Shown: positions 1 through 8,616 of the stretch, one piece after another
How positions within the stretch are numbered: position 1 is the stretch's first letter
Layout: each line of letters opens with the position of its first letter
Source: Ectothiorhodospira shaposhnikovii
GTDB taxonomy: Bacteria > Pseudomonadota > Gammaproteobacteria > Ectothiorhodospirales > Ectothiorhodospiraceae
Assembly (NCBI RefSeq): GCF_022227765.1
Contig: NZ_JAJMLZ010000011.1
Coordinates: 30,772 to 94,771, forward strand
DNA length: 64,000 nucleotides
Reading direction: 5' to 3'
Translations under genes and position numbers: made by a program
Notes under the pieces: model-generated
What the model was told of the DNA's origin: nothing
Databases searched by the model: none
The model's input: the letters and a program-made list of their open reading frames with translations, nothing else

Positions 1-1530
1 GTTCCAGACCAGGGAGCGGTCAGTGACCCGCACGTCGCCGAAGGACTGGAACACCTCATCCATGCGCTCGCAGCCCTTCTGCAGGGTCTCGCCGGTACGG
101 AACACGGCGGCATAGCGCTGCATGCATTCCTGCATGTCGCCGCGGATGGAGGCGGTGGAGCGGCCGCCGTTGGCGTAGCGCAGGCGGTCCAGACGCTCAA
201 GAGCAGCGTCACTGGCGCCGGCCGGCAGGTCGGGCACGGAGGCGCCGATGTCCTTGACGATCTCGGCGGCGCGGATGGCGGCGGAACGACCGAACACCAC
301 CAGGTCCAGCAGGGAGTTGGAGCCCAGACGGTTGGCGCCATGGACGGACACGCAGGCCGCCTCGCCGATGGCCATCAGGCCCGGCACGATGTGGTCCGGA
401 TTGCCGTCCTTGAGGGTGACCACTTCGCCACGGTAGTTGGTGGGGACGCCGCCCATGTTGTAGTGCACCGTGGGCAGCACGGGGATGGGTTCCTTGGTGA
501 CATCCACGCCGGCGAAGATCTTGGCGGTTTCGGCGATCCCCGGCAGGCGCTCGTTGATCACTTCCGGACCCAGGTGCTCCAGATGCAGGTGGATGTGGTC
601 CTGTTTCGGACCCACGCCGCGACCTTCGTTGATCTCGATGGTCATGGAGCGGGAGACCACGTCGCGGGAGGCCAGGTCCTTGGCGTTGGGGGCATAGCGT
701 TCCATGAAGCGCTCGCCCTTGGAATTGGTCAGGTAGCCGCCTTCGCCGCGCACCCCTTCGGTGATCAGGCAGCCGGCACCGTAGATGCCGGTGGGGTGGA
801 ACTGGACGAACTCCATGTCCTGCAGGGGCAGGCCGGCGCGCAGCGCCATGCCCATGCCATCGCCGGTACAGGTGTGGGCGGAGGTGCAGGAGAAGTAACT
901 GCGGCCGTAGCCGCCGGTGGCCAGGACCACCAGATGGGCGCGGAAGCGGTGCAGGGTGCCGTCTACCAGGTTCAGGGCCATCACGCCGCGGCAGGTCTCG
1001 CCGTCCATGATCAGGTCGGTGGCGAAGTATTCGATGAAGAATTCCGCCTGGTGCTTGAGGGCCTGCTGGTACAAGGTGTGCAGGATGGCGTGGCCGGTAC
1101 GGTCGGCGGCGGCACAGGTGCGCTGGGCGCGGCCTTCACCGAAGCGGGTGGTCATGCCGCCGAAGGGCCGCTGATAGATCTTGCCGTCTTCGGTACGGGA
1201 GAAGGGCACGCCGTAGTGTTCCAGCTCGATGATGGCGGGCACGGCCTCGCGGCACATGTATTCGATGGCATCCTGGTCGCCGAGCCAGTCGGAGCCCTTG
1301 ACGGTGTCGTACATGTGCCAGCGCCAGTCATCTTCGCCCATGTTGCCCAGCGCCGCGGAGATGCCGCCCTGGGCGGCCACGGTGTGGCTGCGGGTGGGGA
1401 ATACCTTGGTCACGCAGGCCGTCTTGAGACCCTTTTCCGCCATGCCGAAGGTGGCTCTCAGGCCGGCGCCACCGGCGCCCACCACCACCACGTCATAGGC
1501 ATGGTCGACAATCTTGTAGTCGCCCTTCAT
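1..1530 (-). CDS. sdhA: Succinate dehydrogenase flavoprotein subunit, 3' end cut by window edge
   Basis: The reading frame is open from the left edge to an ATG at 1530, giving the first 510 residues; family members are about 590 long, so roughly 80 C-terminal residues are missing. SdhA is the FAD-carrying catalytic subunit of complex II and oxidises succinate to fumarate. Visible hallmarks are the N-terminal dinucleotide-binding segment [12 protein letters not shown], the FAD-linking His region SHTVAAQGG, the segment QFHPTGI, and [19 protein letters not shown] near the C-terminal part. It lies 3 bases downstream of the sdhD stop, so it is transcribed in an sdhCDA order with sdhB expected outside the window. 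Identification is secure. Confidence 0.97.
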   Translation of the reverse strand, partial: MKGDYKIVDHAYDVVVVGAGGAGLRATFGMAEKGLKTACVTKVFPTRSHTVAAQGGISAALGNMGEDDWRWHMYDTVKGSDWLGDQDAIEYMCREAVPAIIELEHYGVPFSRTEDGKIYQRPFGGMTTRFGEGRAQRTCAAADRTGHAILHTLYQQALKHQAEFFIEYFATDLIMDGETCRGVMALNLVDGTLHRFRAHLVVLATGGYGRSYFSCTSAHTCTGDGMGMALRAGLPLQDMEFVQFHPTGIYGAGCLITEGVRGEGGYLTNSKGERFMERYAPNAKDLASRDVVSRSMTIEINEGRGVGPKQDHIHLHLEHLGPEVINERLPGIAETAKIFAGVDVTKEPIPVLPTVHYNMGGVPTNYRGEVVTLKDGNPDHIVPGLMAIGEAACVSVHGANRLGSNSLLDLVVFGRSAAIRAAEIVKDIGASVPDLPAGASDAALERLDRLRYANGGRSTASIRGDMQECMQRYAAVFRTGETLQKGCERMDEVFQSFGDVRVTDRSLVWN

Positions 1531-1533
1531 CAA

Positions 1534-1914
1534 TCAGCTCCCGAAAGCAATGCGCAAAATGGCGACGATCCCGATGATCGCCAGCAGCCACGCGAGAAAC
1601 GTCATGGCAATGAGCACGGTGAATTTCTTGCCTTCACTGTGCACGTAATCTTCGATCACGGTGTGCAGGCCCATCTGGATGTGGTGGAACATCACCCCGA
1701 CGCCGAGGATCAACAGGACCGTGTTCAGGGGTTTGGCGGCCCAGGCCAGGGTGGCCTCGTAGCCCGCGCCGGCCAGGGTGGCCAGGCTGAAGATCAGCCA
1801 CAGCATCAGCGGTACCAGGGCGATGGAGGACAGACGCATCACCCACCAGTGGTGGGTGCCGTCCTTGGCGGAACCGAGGCCGCGGGCCCGGCCGAGTGGT
1901 GTACGAAGGCTCAT
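1534..1914 (-). CDS. sdhD: Succinate dehydrogenase membrane anchor subunit D
   Basis: A 126-residue protein with three predicted membrane helices (about residues 27-48, 58-80 and 98-122). The segment HHWWVMRLSSIALVPLMLW is typical of SdhD N-terminal regions, and HHIQMGLHTVIEDYVHSE matches the conserved quinone/haem-side motif of the family. SdhD anchors the catalytic SdhAB dimer to the inner membrane and forms part of the ubiquinone site. It sits between sdhC (13-base gap) and sdhA (3-base gap), which supports the assignment. Confidence 0.93.
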   Translation of the reverse strand: MSLRTPLGRARGLGSAKDGTHHWWVMRLSSIALVPLMLWLIFSLATLAGAGYEATLAWAAKPLNTVLLILGVGVMFHHIQMGLHTVIEDYVHSEGKKFTVLIAMTFLAWLLAIIGIVAILRIAFGS

Positions 1915-1927
1915 GTGGATATCCCCG

Positions 1928-2305
1928 TCAGATCACGACGACCCAGAAGATCAGGGTCAGAAGCAGTGTGGTGGCCAGGGCGGTCCAGCCGGTGACGTAG
2001 ACGCCCTTGATGGTCAGTGCGACACCCGCGTCCCAGACGAGATGGCGAATGCCGGCGCACAGGTGATAGAACAGCGCCAAGGTGACGGGGATCAGGATCG
2101 CGATCCCGATCCAGCCATGCAGCAGGGCCTCGGCCCGAGCGAACGCCTCGGGGCCGGCGGCCAGGGCGGCCAGCCAGTAGACCAGGATCAGGCTGGCGAC
2201 GCTCAGGATCACGCCGGTGATCCGGTGCAGGATCGAGAGTACCGAGGTCATCTGCGGCCGATAGACCTGCAGATGGGGTGACAGCGGCCGGTTGTCGTTT
2301 GGCAT
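1928..2305 (-). CDS. sdhC: Succinate dehydrogenase cytochrome b556 subunit C
   Basis: A 125-residue membrane protein starting at the ATG at 2305. The opening segment RPLSPHLQVYRPQMTSVLSI followed by LHRITGV is the SdhC signature; the Ser and Arg of this region line the quinone pocket. A second conserved element, HLCAGIRHLVWD, carries the axial haem b histidine. Three hydrophobic segments are visible. It is the first structural subunit of the operon and is followed by sdhD and sdhA. About 160 bases separate it from the assembly-factor gene upstream. Confidence 0.95.
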   Translation of the reverse strand: MPNDNRPLSPHLQVYRPQMTSVLSILHRITGVILSVASLILVYWLAALAAGPEAFARAEALLHGWIGIAILIPVTLALFYHLCAGIRHLVWDAGVALTIKGVYVTGWTALATTLLLTLIFWVVVI

Positions 2306-2466
2306 GGCTTGGAAGGCTCCGCTTGAAGAATCCGCAGTGTGCGGGTGTTGACGGTCTGCGGCCCCGAACCCGTGATACGCATGACGCTCCGGGGCGGGGC
2401 AGGTCGTTCAGTCGTGCAATACTCGAGGATAGCGGGTGCAAGAGTGCCCGGTGGTCCGGGCTGCTT

Positions 2467-2643
2467 TCAGAAGTCGGTGCAACGTCCGCGCTGTTCCCAG
2501 TCACCGTAGCGGGTGGGCTCGGGACCCTGGTAGCCCCCGATCTCGCGGGTGGACTCGGCTGTGACGGATGAAGGGGTATCTGTATCGTCCGCCTTCGACG
2601 CCCGGTCATCATCGGGCGTCGATGTGTGATCTTTCTCGCTCAT
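2467..2643 (-). CDS. Succinate dehydrogenase assembly factor 4 homologue (DUF1674 family)
   Basis: A short 58-codon gene read from the ATG at 2643 to the TGA at 2467. The N-terminal half is polar and probably disordered. The C-terminal half contains EIGGYQGPEPTRYGDWEQ followed by RGRCTDF, which is the conserved core of the DUF1674/SDHAF4 family (GPEPTRYGDWE then RC.DF). In mitochondria SDHAF4 binds the flavinylated SdhA subunit and protects it before it joins SdhB. Its place immediately upstream of sdhCDA on the same strand fits that role. The motif match is strong; the function in this organism is inferred from the family and the neighbours. Confidence 0.88.
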   Translation of the reverse strand: MSEKDHTSTPDDDRASKADDTDTPSSVTAESTREIGGYQGPEPTRYGDWEQRGRCTDF

Positions 2644-2789
2644 GGATGTTCTCTATTATTCGCCACGATAGGGGCGTCCGGGTGCTTGCGGCGGCCGATG
2701 GTGATGTGAAGACACCGGCTGCGCCCCCCGTGATATGGCTGCCGCGCATGACGCGGCGCATCAAATCCGAGTATAAATAGCAGTTCTGC

Positions 2790-2811
2790 GCCGGACCCGC
2801 AAGGGTCCGGC
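2790..2811 (-). terminator. Hairpin downstream of psd
   Basis: GCCGGACCC at 2790-2798 and GGGTCCGGC at 2803-2811 form a perfect 9-bp stem with a GCAA loop. It begins 6 bases after the psd stop codon. No long T-run follows in the minus direction, so it is either a weak intrinsic terminator or an RNA-stabilising 3' hairpin. It separates psd from the promoter region of the sdh assembly-factor gene. Confidence 0.6.
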
Positions 2812-2817
2812 CTCGCC

Positions 2818-3684
2818 TCAGCGTCGCGCCAGGGCCTGGCCCATGCGCACCGCCTGCCCAGGCGCCAGTGCCGGCAGCCAGCCGGAGACCTGTTCGGGGA
2901 GTAGCAGGATGACGGTGGAGCCTAGGTTGAATCGCCCCATTTCCTCACCCCGCGCCAGGGTCGGCGGGTTGTCCCGGTGGTCCCATCGGCACGGTGTCCG
3001 GGGGCTGCGCGGCGTGACCTCGCCGGCCCAGACCGTCTCGATGGAAGCCACGTTGATGGCACCCACCAGCACCATGGCCATGGGGCCGAAATCCGTCTCG
3101 AACAGGCAGGCCAGGCGCTCGTTGCGGGCGAACAGGCCGGGTACGGTCTTGACCGTGAAGGGCGCCACCGAGAACAGGCGACCGGGCACGTATACCGATT
3201 CCCGCAGGGAGCCGTTCCAGGGCATGTGGATGCGGTGATAGTCCCGAGGGGACAGGTAGAGGGTGATGAAGTGTCCGTCGGCAAAGGGCGCCGCCAGGTC
3301 TGCGTCCCCGCCCAGCAGGGCAGTGGCCGAGTAGGCGTGTCCCTTGGCCTGGATCAACTGCCCGTCGCGAATGCGGCCGAGCTGGCTGACGCGGCTGTCC
3401 GCCGGGCTGATCAGGGTGTCCGGGGCGGGGTCCAGCGGCCGGGCGCCGGGCTTGAGGGCGCGGGTGAACAGGTCGTTGAAGCTGGCGTAGCGGCTCGGAT
3501 CCGATTCGACGGCCTCGGACATGTCCAGGCCATAGCGGCGAATGAACCACCGTGCCACCGGGTCCTTGTGCCGGGTTTCCCAGCGCGACAGACGGTAGAC
3601 CAGCCGCGAGATCCCATGATGGGGCAGCAGATACAGGGGCAGGGCCTTGAGCCAGTCCTGCCAGTTGGCCACTTGATCGTTCAT
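2818..3684 (-). CDS. psd: Phosphatidylserine decarboxylase proenzyme
   Basis: A 288-residue enzyme from the ATG at 3684. Psd converts phosphatidylserine to phosphatidylethanolamine at the inner membrane. The diagnostic self-cleavage site is present as [12 protein letters not shown] near the C terminus: cleavage between Gly and Ser of LGST makes the pyruvoyl cofactor. Other conserved elements are [18 protein letters not shown], the segment ISPADSRV, and [13 protein letters not shown] with the expected His. The length matches the family's usual 280-300 residues. A much longer open frame exists upstream, but it is antisense to prmB and hemN and is not coding. The gene is divergent from prmB. Confidence 0.97.
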   Translation of the reverse strand: MNDQVANWQDWLKALPLYLLPHHGISRLVYRLSRWETRHKDPVARWFIRRYGLDMSEAVESDPSRYASFNDLFTRALKPGARPLDPAPDTLISPADSRVSQLGRIRDGQLIQAKGHAYSATALLGGDADLAAPFADGHFITLYLSPRDYHRIHMPWNGSLRESVYVPGRLFSVAPFTVKTVPGLFARNERLACLFETDFGPMAMVLVGAINVASIETVWAGEVTPRSPRTPCRWDHRDNPPTLARGEEMGRFNLGSTVILLLPEQVSGWLPALAPGQAVRMGQALARR

Positions 3685-3726
3685 GGGCGTATTATTCCAC
3701 ACCCTGAACCGCACTGGCTGATTTCC

Positions 3727-4632
3727 ATGACCGATTCCACCGCTACCGACGGGCTGCTGACCGTCCGTGACTTCATTCGCTACGGCATGAGTCGTTTCAC
3801 CGCCGCGGGCCTGAGTTTCGGCCATGGCACCGACAATGCCCTGGACGAGGCCGCCTGGCTGGTGCTTCACGCCCTGCACATGCCCCATGACATGACCGGT
3901 CCCTGGCTGGAATGCCGTCTCACCCGGGACGAACGGGCGCGGGTGACGGAACTGCTGGAGCAACGGGTGCAGACCCGCAAGCCCGCCGCCTACCTGACCG
4001 GTCAGGCCTGGTTCATGGGGCTGGAATTCTTCGTCGACGAGCGGGTGTTGGTGCCCCGCTCCCCCTTGGCGGAACTGATCCAGCAGGGTTTTGCGCCCTG
4101 GATCGAGGCCGGGGCGGTGCATCGGGTACTGGACCTGTGCACCGGCAGCGGCTGCATCGGCATTGCCTGCGCCCATGTGTTTGACGAGGCGAAGGTGGAT
4201 CTGGGCGACATTTCCCCCGATGCCCTGGTGGTGGCGCGGGAGAATATCCGTCGTCACGGCCTGGAAGGGCGGGTGGAAGCGGTGCAGTCCGATCTTTTCA
4301 AGGGTCTGGGCGGGCGCCGCTATGACATCATCGTCAGCAATCCTCCCTATGTGGACGCCCGGGACATGGCGGCCCTGACTCCGGAGTTCCGTCATGAGCC
4401 GGTGCTGGGACTGGCCTCGGGGCCGGACGGCCTGGATGCGGCCCTGGAGATCCTGCGGGGCGCGGCGGATCACCTCAACCCCGGCGGCATCCTGGTGGTG
4501 GAGGTGGGCAACAGCGCCCCGGCCCTGGAAGCGCGCCTGCCCGACGTGCCGTTCACCTGGCTGGAATTCGAGTCGGGCGGGGAGGGGGTATTCCTGCTGA
4601 CCGCCGAGCAATTGCAGGCGCTGGATCTGTAG
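3727..4632 (+). CDS. prmB: 50S ribosomal protein L3 N5-glutamine methyltransferase
   Basis: A 301-residue class I SAM-dependent methyltransferase starting at the ATG at 3727. PrmB methylates a glutamine of ribosomal protein L3. The SAM-binding motif is visible as [14 protein letters not shown], and the catalytic NPPY motif of glutamine methyltransferases is in [13 protein letters not shown]. The N-terminal helical domain (about residues 1-85) and the linker [12 protein letters not shown] agree with PrmB rather than PrmC, where the linker is typically VLIPRPDTE. It is divergent from psd with a 42-base gap. Confidence 0.93.
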   Translation: MTDSTATDGLLTVRDFIRYGMSRFTAAGLSFGHGTDNALDEAAWLVLHALHMPHDMTGPWLECRLTRDERARVTELLEQRVQTRKPAAYLTGQAWFMGLEFFVDERVLVPRSPLAELIQQGFAPWIEAGAVHRVLDLCTGSGCIGIACAHVFDEAKVDLGDISPDALVVARENIRRHGLEGRVEAVQSDLFKGLGGRRYDIIVSNPPYVDARDMAALTPEFRHEPVLGLASGPDGLDAALEILRGAADHLNPGGILVVEVGNSAPALEARLPDVPFTWLEFESGGEGVFLLTAEQLQALDL

Positions 4633-4666
4633 GGGTGAACCGTAAAACCGTCCCGGGATGGCCGTC

Positions 4667-4681
4667 GACTTGGCACAAGTC
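4667..4681. promoter_or_regulatory. Perfect small palindrome upstream of hemN
   Basis: GACTTG, GCA, CAAGTC forms an inverted repeat with 6-base arms, about 90 bases upstream of the hemN start and 35 bases after the prmB stop. The arms resemble FNR/Dnr half-sites (TTG...CAA), but the 3-base spacer is too short for a standard FNR box. It could be an operator or a chance palindrome. Confidence 0.25.
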
Positions 4682-4701
4682 ACCAAAATCCCCCAATACG
4701 T

Positions 4702-4730
4702 TCGGCACATCCGTCCCGAGCGGTTACAAT
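4702..4730 (+). promoter_or_regulatory. Possible sigma-70 promoter for hemN
   Basis: TCGGCA at 4702-4707 and TACAAT at 4725-4730 are separated by 17 bases. The -10 hexamer matches five of six consensus bases and the -35 four of six. The predicted start would lie about 30 bases upstream of the hemN ATG at 4768. Confidence 0.4.
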
Positions 4731-4767
4731 AGACAGTTACATTCCTAGACCGGGTACCAATGCCGTC

Positions 4768-6156
4768 ATGAGCTTGTCGCAGACCATCGATTTCGATCTG
4801 GACCTGATCAACCGTTACAACACGGCGGGTCCCCGCTACACCTCCTATCCCACCGCCGTGCAGTTCCACGAAGGTCTGGATGCCGATCGCTATGCGGAGA
4901 TCGCCCGGGGCACCAACGCCAGCGGCCGTCCCCTGTCCCTGTATTTCCACATCCCCTTCTGCGACACCGTGTGTTTCTACTGTGCCTGCAACAAGGTGGT
5001 GACCAAGGACCGCGCGAAGGCCCGCCCCTACCTGGATCGGCTCTACAAGGAAATGGCCCTGCAGGGCGAACTGTTCGACCGCAGCCGCCCGGTGACCCAG
5101 TTGCACTGGGGGGGTGGCACCCCCACCTTCATCTCCCATGACGAGATGATCGAGTTGATGGACAAGACCCGTGAGCACTTCAGGCTGCTGGATGACGATA
5201 CCGGCGAGTATTCCATCGAGATCGACCCCCGCGAGGTGCATGACGACACCCTCGCGCTGTTGCGCAAGCTGGGTTTCAACCGCATCAGCCTCGGGGTGCA
5301 GGACTTTGACGAGACCGTGCAGAAGGCCGTCAACCGGGTCCAGACCGAAGCCCAGGTGATGAGCGTGCTGGACGAGGCCCGGCGTCTGGGCTTCCGCTCC
5401 ACCAGCGTGGACCTGATCTACGGTCTGCCGCATCAGACTCCGGACACTTTCGGCGACACCGTGCGCAGGATCATCGAAGTGAACCCGGCTCGGATATCCG
5501 TATTCAACTACGCCCACCTGCCGGACCGCTTCAAGCCCCAGCGCCGCATCGACGAGGATGCCCTGCCCAATCCCGCCGACAAGCTCACCATCCTGCAGCA
5601 GACCATCCAGCAGCTCACCGAGGCCGGGTATGTCTACATCGGCATGGACCACTTCGCCCGTCCCGACGACGAACTGGCCGTGGCCCAGCGTGACCACACC
5701 CTGTACCGCAACTTCCAGGGGTATTCCACCCACTCCAACTGCGATCTGATCGGCCTGGGTTCCACCAGCGTGGGCGTGGTGGGCAACAGCTACAGCCAGA
5801 ACCACCACGACCTGGAGAAGTATTACCAGTGCCTGGATGAGAACCGCCTGGCCGTGTTCCGGGGCGTGGAACTGGATACGGACGACCTGCTGCGCCGGGA
5901 TGTCATCACCCGTCTGATCTGCCACTTCGAACTGGCGTTCGCAGACGTGGAGCGGGCCCACGGCATCGTTTTCGGTGACTATTTCGCCCAGGAACTGGAA
6001 GGACTCAAGCCCATGGAGGCCGATGGCCTGCTCAAGGTCACCAGCAACGCCATCACCGTGCAGCCCGCCGGCCGCCTGCTGATCCGGAACATCTGCATGG
6101 TGTTTGACCGTTACCTGCGCCAGGCCACCGAACAGCGCTATTCCAAGGTGATCTGA
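4768..6156 (+). CDS. hemN: Oxygen-independent coproporphyrinogen III oxidase (radical SAM)
   Basis: A 462-residue radical SAM enzyme that decarboxylates coproporphyrinogen III to protoporphyrinogen IX without oxygen, a step needed for haem and bacteriochlorophyll in an anaerobic phototroph. The [4Fe-4S] ligands are Cys65, Cys69 and Cys72 in [16 protein letters not shown], with Cys74 also conserved. The N-terminal [17 protein letters not shown] and GGGTPTF segments are HemN-specific. Length and C-terminal domain agree with true HemN (about 455-460 residues) rather than HemW-like homologues (about 380). aroC follows after 2 bases. Confidence 0.97.
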   Translation: MSLSQTIDFDLDLINRYNTAGPRYTSYPTAVQFHEGLDADRYAEIARGTNASGRPLSLYFHIPFCDTVCFYCACNKVVTKDRAKARPYLDRLYKEMALQGELFDRSRPVTQLHWGGGTPTFISHDEMIELMDKTREHFRLLDDDTGEYSIEIDPREVHDDTLALLRKLGFNRISLGVQDFDETVQKAVNRVQTEAQVMSVLDEARRLGFRSTSVDLIYGLPHQTPDTFGDTVRRIIEVNPARISVFNYAHLPDRFKPQRRIDEDALPNPADKLTILQQTIQQLTEAGYVYIGMDHFARPDDELAVAQRDHTLYRNFQGYSTHSNCDLIGLGSTSVGVVGNSYSQNHHDLEKYYQCLDENRLAVFRGVELDTDDLLRRDVITRLICHFELAFADVERAHGIVFGDYFAQELEGLKPMEADGLLKVTSNAITVQPAGRLLIRNICMVFDRYLRQATEQRYSKVI

Positions 6157-6158
6157 AC

Positions 6159-7259
6159 GTGTCGGGCAACACCATCGGCAAGCTGTTCACGGTCACCGGC
6201 TTCGGTGAGAGCCACGGGCCGGCCATCGGCTGCATCGTCGATGGCTGTCCGCCCGGACTGGCCCTGTGCGAGGCCGACCTGCAGCAGGACCTGGAGCGGC
6301 GGCGGCCGGGCAAGACCCGGCACACCACCCAGCGTCGGGAACCGGACCAGGTGAAGATCCTCTCCGGGGTGTTCGATGGGCGCACCACCGGCACGCCCAT
6401 CGCCCTGATGATCGAGAATACCGATCAGCGCTCCAAGGACTATGCCGACATCGCCCGGCAGTTCCGGCCGGGCCATGCGGACTATACCTACCACAAGAAA
6501 TACGGCCTGCGGGATTACCGGGGCGGCGGCCGCAGTTCCGCCCGGGAGACCGCCATGCGGGTGGCGGCCGGTGCCATTGCCAAGAAATACCTCCGGGAAC
6601 GTTTCGGTGTCCAGGTGCGGGGCTATCTGGCCCAGCTCGGCCCCATCCGCGCCCGGCAGGTGGACTGGTCCGTGGTGGAGACCAATCCCTTCTTCTGCCC
6701 GGACCCGGACCGGGTGCCGGAGATGGAGGCCTACATGGATGAGCTGCGCAAGTCCGGCGACTCCATCGGCGCCCGCATCAACGTGGTGGCCACCGGGCTG
6801 CCCCCCGGCTGGGGCGAGCCCATCTTCGATCGCCTGGACGCGGACATTGCCCATGCCATGATGGGCATCAACGCGGTCAAGGCGGTGGAGATCGGTGACG
6901 GCTTCGCCTGCGTGGAGCAGAAGGGCACTGAGCACCGGGACGAGATGCTGCCCGAGGGCTTTGCCTCCAACCATGCCGGAGGCGTGCTGGGAGGTATCTC
7001 CAGCGGCCAGGACATTCGCGTCAGCATCGCCCTGAAACCGACGTCCAGCCTGCGCATCCCGGGGCGCTCCCTGGACGTGGACGGACAGCCGATCGAGGTG
7101 ATCACCACCGGACGTCATGACCCCTGCGTGGGCATTCGCGCCACCCCCATTGCCGAGGCCATGCTGGCCATCGTCCTGATGGACCATGCCCTGCGGCATC
7201 GGGGACAGAACGGCGATGTGTCGGTGACCATGGCGGACATTCCCGCGGGACAGCCCTGA
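6159..7259 (+). CDS. aroC: Chorismate synthase
   Basis: A 366-residue enzyme starting with GTG at 6159, two bases after the hemN stop. It makes chorismate from 5-enolpyruvylshikimate-3-phosphate using reduced FMN. Family signatures are plain: [18 protein letters not shown] near the N terminus, [17 protein letters not shown] in the middle, and the late segment [17 protein letters not shown]. Length equals the family norm. Sequence before the GTG gives no good alternative start. Confidence 0.98.
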   Translation: MSGNTIGKLFTVTGFGESHGPAIGCIVDGCPPGLALCEADLQQDLERRRPGKTRHTTQRREPDQVKILSGVFDGRTTGTPIALMIENTDQRSKDYADIARQFRPGHADYTYHKKYGLRDYRGGGRSSARETAMRVAAGAIAKKYLRERFGVQVRGYLAQLGPIRARQVDWSVVETNPFFCPDPDRVPEMEAYMDELRKSGDSIGARINVVATGLPPGWGEPIFDRLDADIAHAMMGINAVKAVEIGDGFACVEQKGTEHRDEMLPEGFASNHAGGVLGGISSGQDIRVSIALKPTSSLRIPGRSLDVDGQPIEVITTGRHDPCVGIRATPIAEAMLAIVLMDHALRHRGQNGDVSVTMADIPAGQP

Positions 7260-7293
7260 GCGGCCATCCCGCCGCGCCATCATGTAAAACCCC

Positions 7294-8472
7294 ATGCCTG
7301 CCGCCTACTGGAAACTTTCCAGCTTCTATTTTTTCTATTTCGCCAGTATCGGCGCCTTCATGCCCTACTGGGGGCTGTATCTGAACGAGCAGGGGTTCTC
7401 CGCCGGACAGATCGGTGAGCTGATGGCCATCGTGCTGGCCACCAAGATCATCGCCCCCAATGTCTGGGGCTGGGTGGCGGATCATACGGGGCGTCGCACC
7501 CTAGTCATCCGCATCGCCGCCGCCCTGGCCATGCTGTGCTTTTCCGGGCTGCTGTTCTACAGCGGCTACTGGTGGATTGCCGTGGTGATGGCCTTGTTCA
7601 GCTTCTTCTGGAACGCGGCCTTGCCCCAGTTCGAGGCCACCACCATGAACCACCTGGGCAAGAGCACCCATGCCTACAGCCGCATCCGGCTCTGGGGGTC
7701 CATCGGTTTCGTGCTCTCCGTGGGTTCCCTGGGGGCGGTGTTCGAGCGGGTGGATGTGGCTGTCCTGCCCTGGATCGTGCTGGCGCTGCTGGGCTTCATG
7801 TGGCTGAGCACCCTGCAGGTCCGTGACGGTCAGGCGCCGGTGCACGAGTCTGCCCCCGTCTCTATCTGGTCCACCCTGTCCAGTCCGGCGGTGATCCTGC
7901 TGCTGGTGGCCTGTTTCCTGATGCAGGCCAGTCATGGCCCCTATTACGCCTTCTTCACCCTGTATCTGGAACTCCACGGCTACACCCGGACCATGGCCGG
8001 TTATCTCTGGGCCCTGGGGGTGCTGGCGGAGGTGGGCGTGTTCCTCATGATGCACCGGTGGCTGCCCCGTTTCGGTGCCTGGCCGTTGCTGGCGGTGGCC
8101 ATGTTCGTCACCATGGTGCGCTGGGCTCTGCTGCCGCTGTTCGTGGACAGCCTGCCCATCATCATCCTGGTGCAGCTCATGCACGCGGCCAGTTATGGGC
8201 TCTATCACGCGGCCGCCATCTCTCTGGTGCACCAGTTCTTCGTGGGGCGCCAGCAGGGCCGGGGGCAGGCCTTGTATTCCTCCCTGAGCTTCGGCATGGG
8301 CGGGGCCATCGGTGCCCTGATCAGCGGCTATGTCTGGGATGGCCTGGGGCCGGCCTGGGTCTATGTGATGGCCTCGGTGATGGCGGGTCTGGGCTGGCTG
8401 GCCGCCATGGCCGGCAGCCGGGCCTGGAAGGCCGCCTGGGGGCGTGCCCCATCTTCCCGAAGTAATCATTAG
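7294..8472 (+). CDS. MFS transporter, HcaT/MFS_1-like family
   Basis: A 392-residue protein with about 12 hydrophobic segments. The opening FYFFYFASIGAFMPYWGLYL and the loop WGWVADHTGRR (the MFS A-motif equivalent between helices 2 and 3) match the 3-phenylpropionate transporter-like group. Members of this group are widespread in gammaproteobacteria and mostly have unknown substrates, so I do not assign phenylpropionate transport. It lies 34 bases downstream of aroC on the same strand and could share its transcript. Confidence 0.85.
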   Translation: MPAAYWKLSSFYFFYFASIGAFMPYWGLYLNEQGFSAGQIGELMAIVLATKIIAPNVWGWVADHTGRRTLVIRIAAALAMLCFSGLLFYSGYWWIAVVMALFSFFWNAALPQFEATTMNHLGKSTHAYSRIRLWGSIGFVLSVGSLGAVFERVDVAVLPWIVLALLGFMWLSTLQVRDGQAPVHESAPVSIWSTLSSPAVILLLVACFLMQASHGPYYAFFTLYLELHGYTRTMAGYLWALGVLAEVGVFLMMHRWLPRFGAWPLLAVAMFVTMVRWALLPLFVDSLPIIILVQLMHAASYGLYHAAAISLVHQFFVGRQQGRGQALYSSLSFGMGGAIGALISGYVWDGLGPAWVYVMASVMAGLGWLAAMAGSRAWKAAWGRAPSSRSNH

Positions 8473-8505
8473 CACTAGAGCCGCAACTGAATAAAACCGC
8501 AGTGT

Positions 8506-8532
8506 CTGTGATTGATGTATAAGCCATCACAG
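8506..8532. repeat. Short inverted repeat between the MFS gene and the Mrp-like cluster
   Basis: CTGTGAT and ATCACAG are 7-base perfect arms separated by 13 bases, in the 144-base gap between convergent genes. The arms look like CRP half-sites but the spacing is wrong for CRP. It has no T-tract. Nothing else recognisable was seen in this gap. Confidence 0.3.
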
Positions 8533-8616
8533 GGTGAATGATGCAAGGCTGGATCTTTCCGTCTCAGCATGGATGGCGGCTTGCTGGCGTTGCGGCGGGT
8601 CCTCTCAACCTTGGAC

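Noticed and set aside
340..1995. Long plus-strand open frame of about 550 codons
   Set aside because: It is antisense to sdhA and sdhD, which carry clear family motifs on the minus strand. High GC makes long spurious frames common.
2568..2780. Small plus-strand frame in the sdh upstream region
   Set aside because: It overlaps the SdhAF4-like gene on the opposite strand, which has a clear family motif; this frame has none.
3685..5961. Minus-strand frame continuing upstream of psd for some 760 codons
   Set aside because: It is antisense to prmB and hemN. The psd start at 3684 matches family length and the upstream part has no recognisable domain.
8506..8532. CRP-like site
   Set aside because: Half-sites TGTGA and TCACA are present, but the spacing is about 13 bases instead of 6, and the site lies between convergent gene ends.
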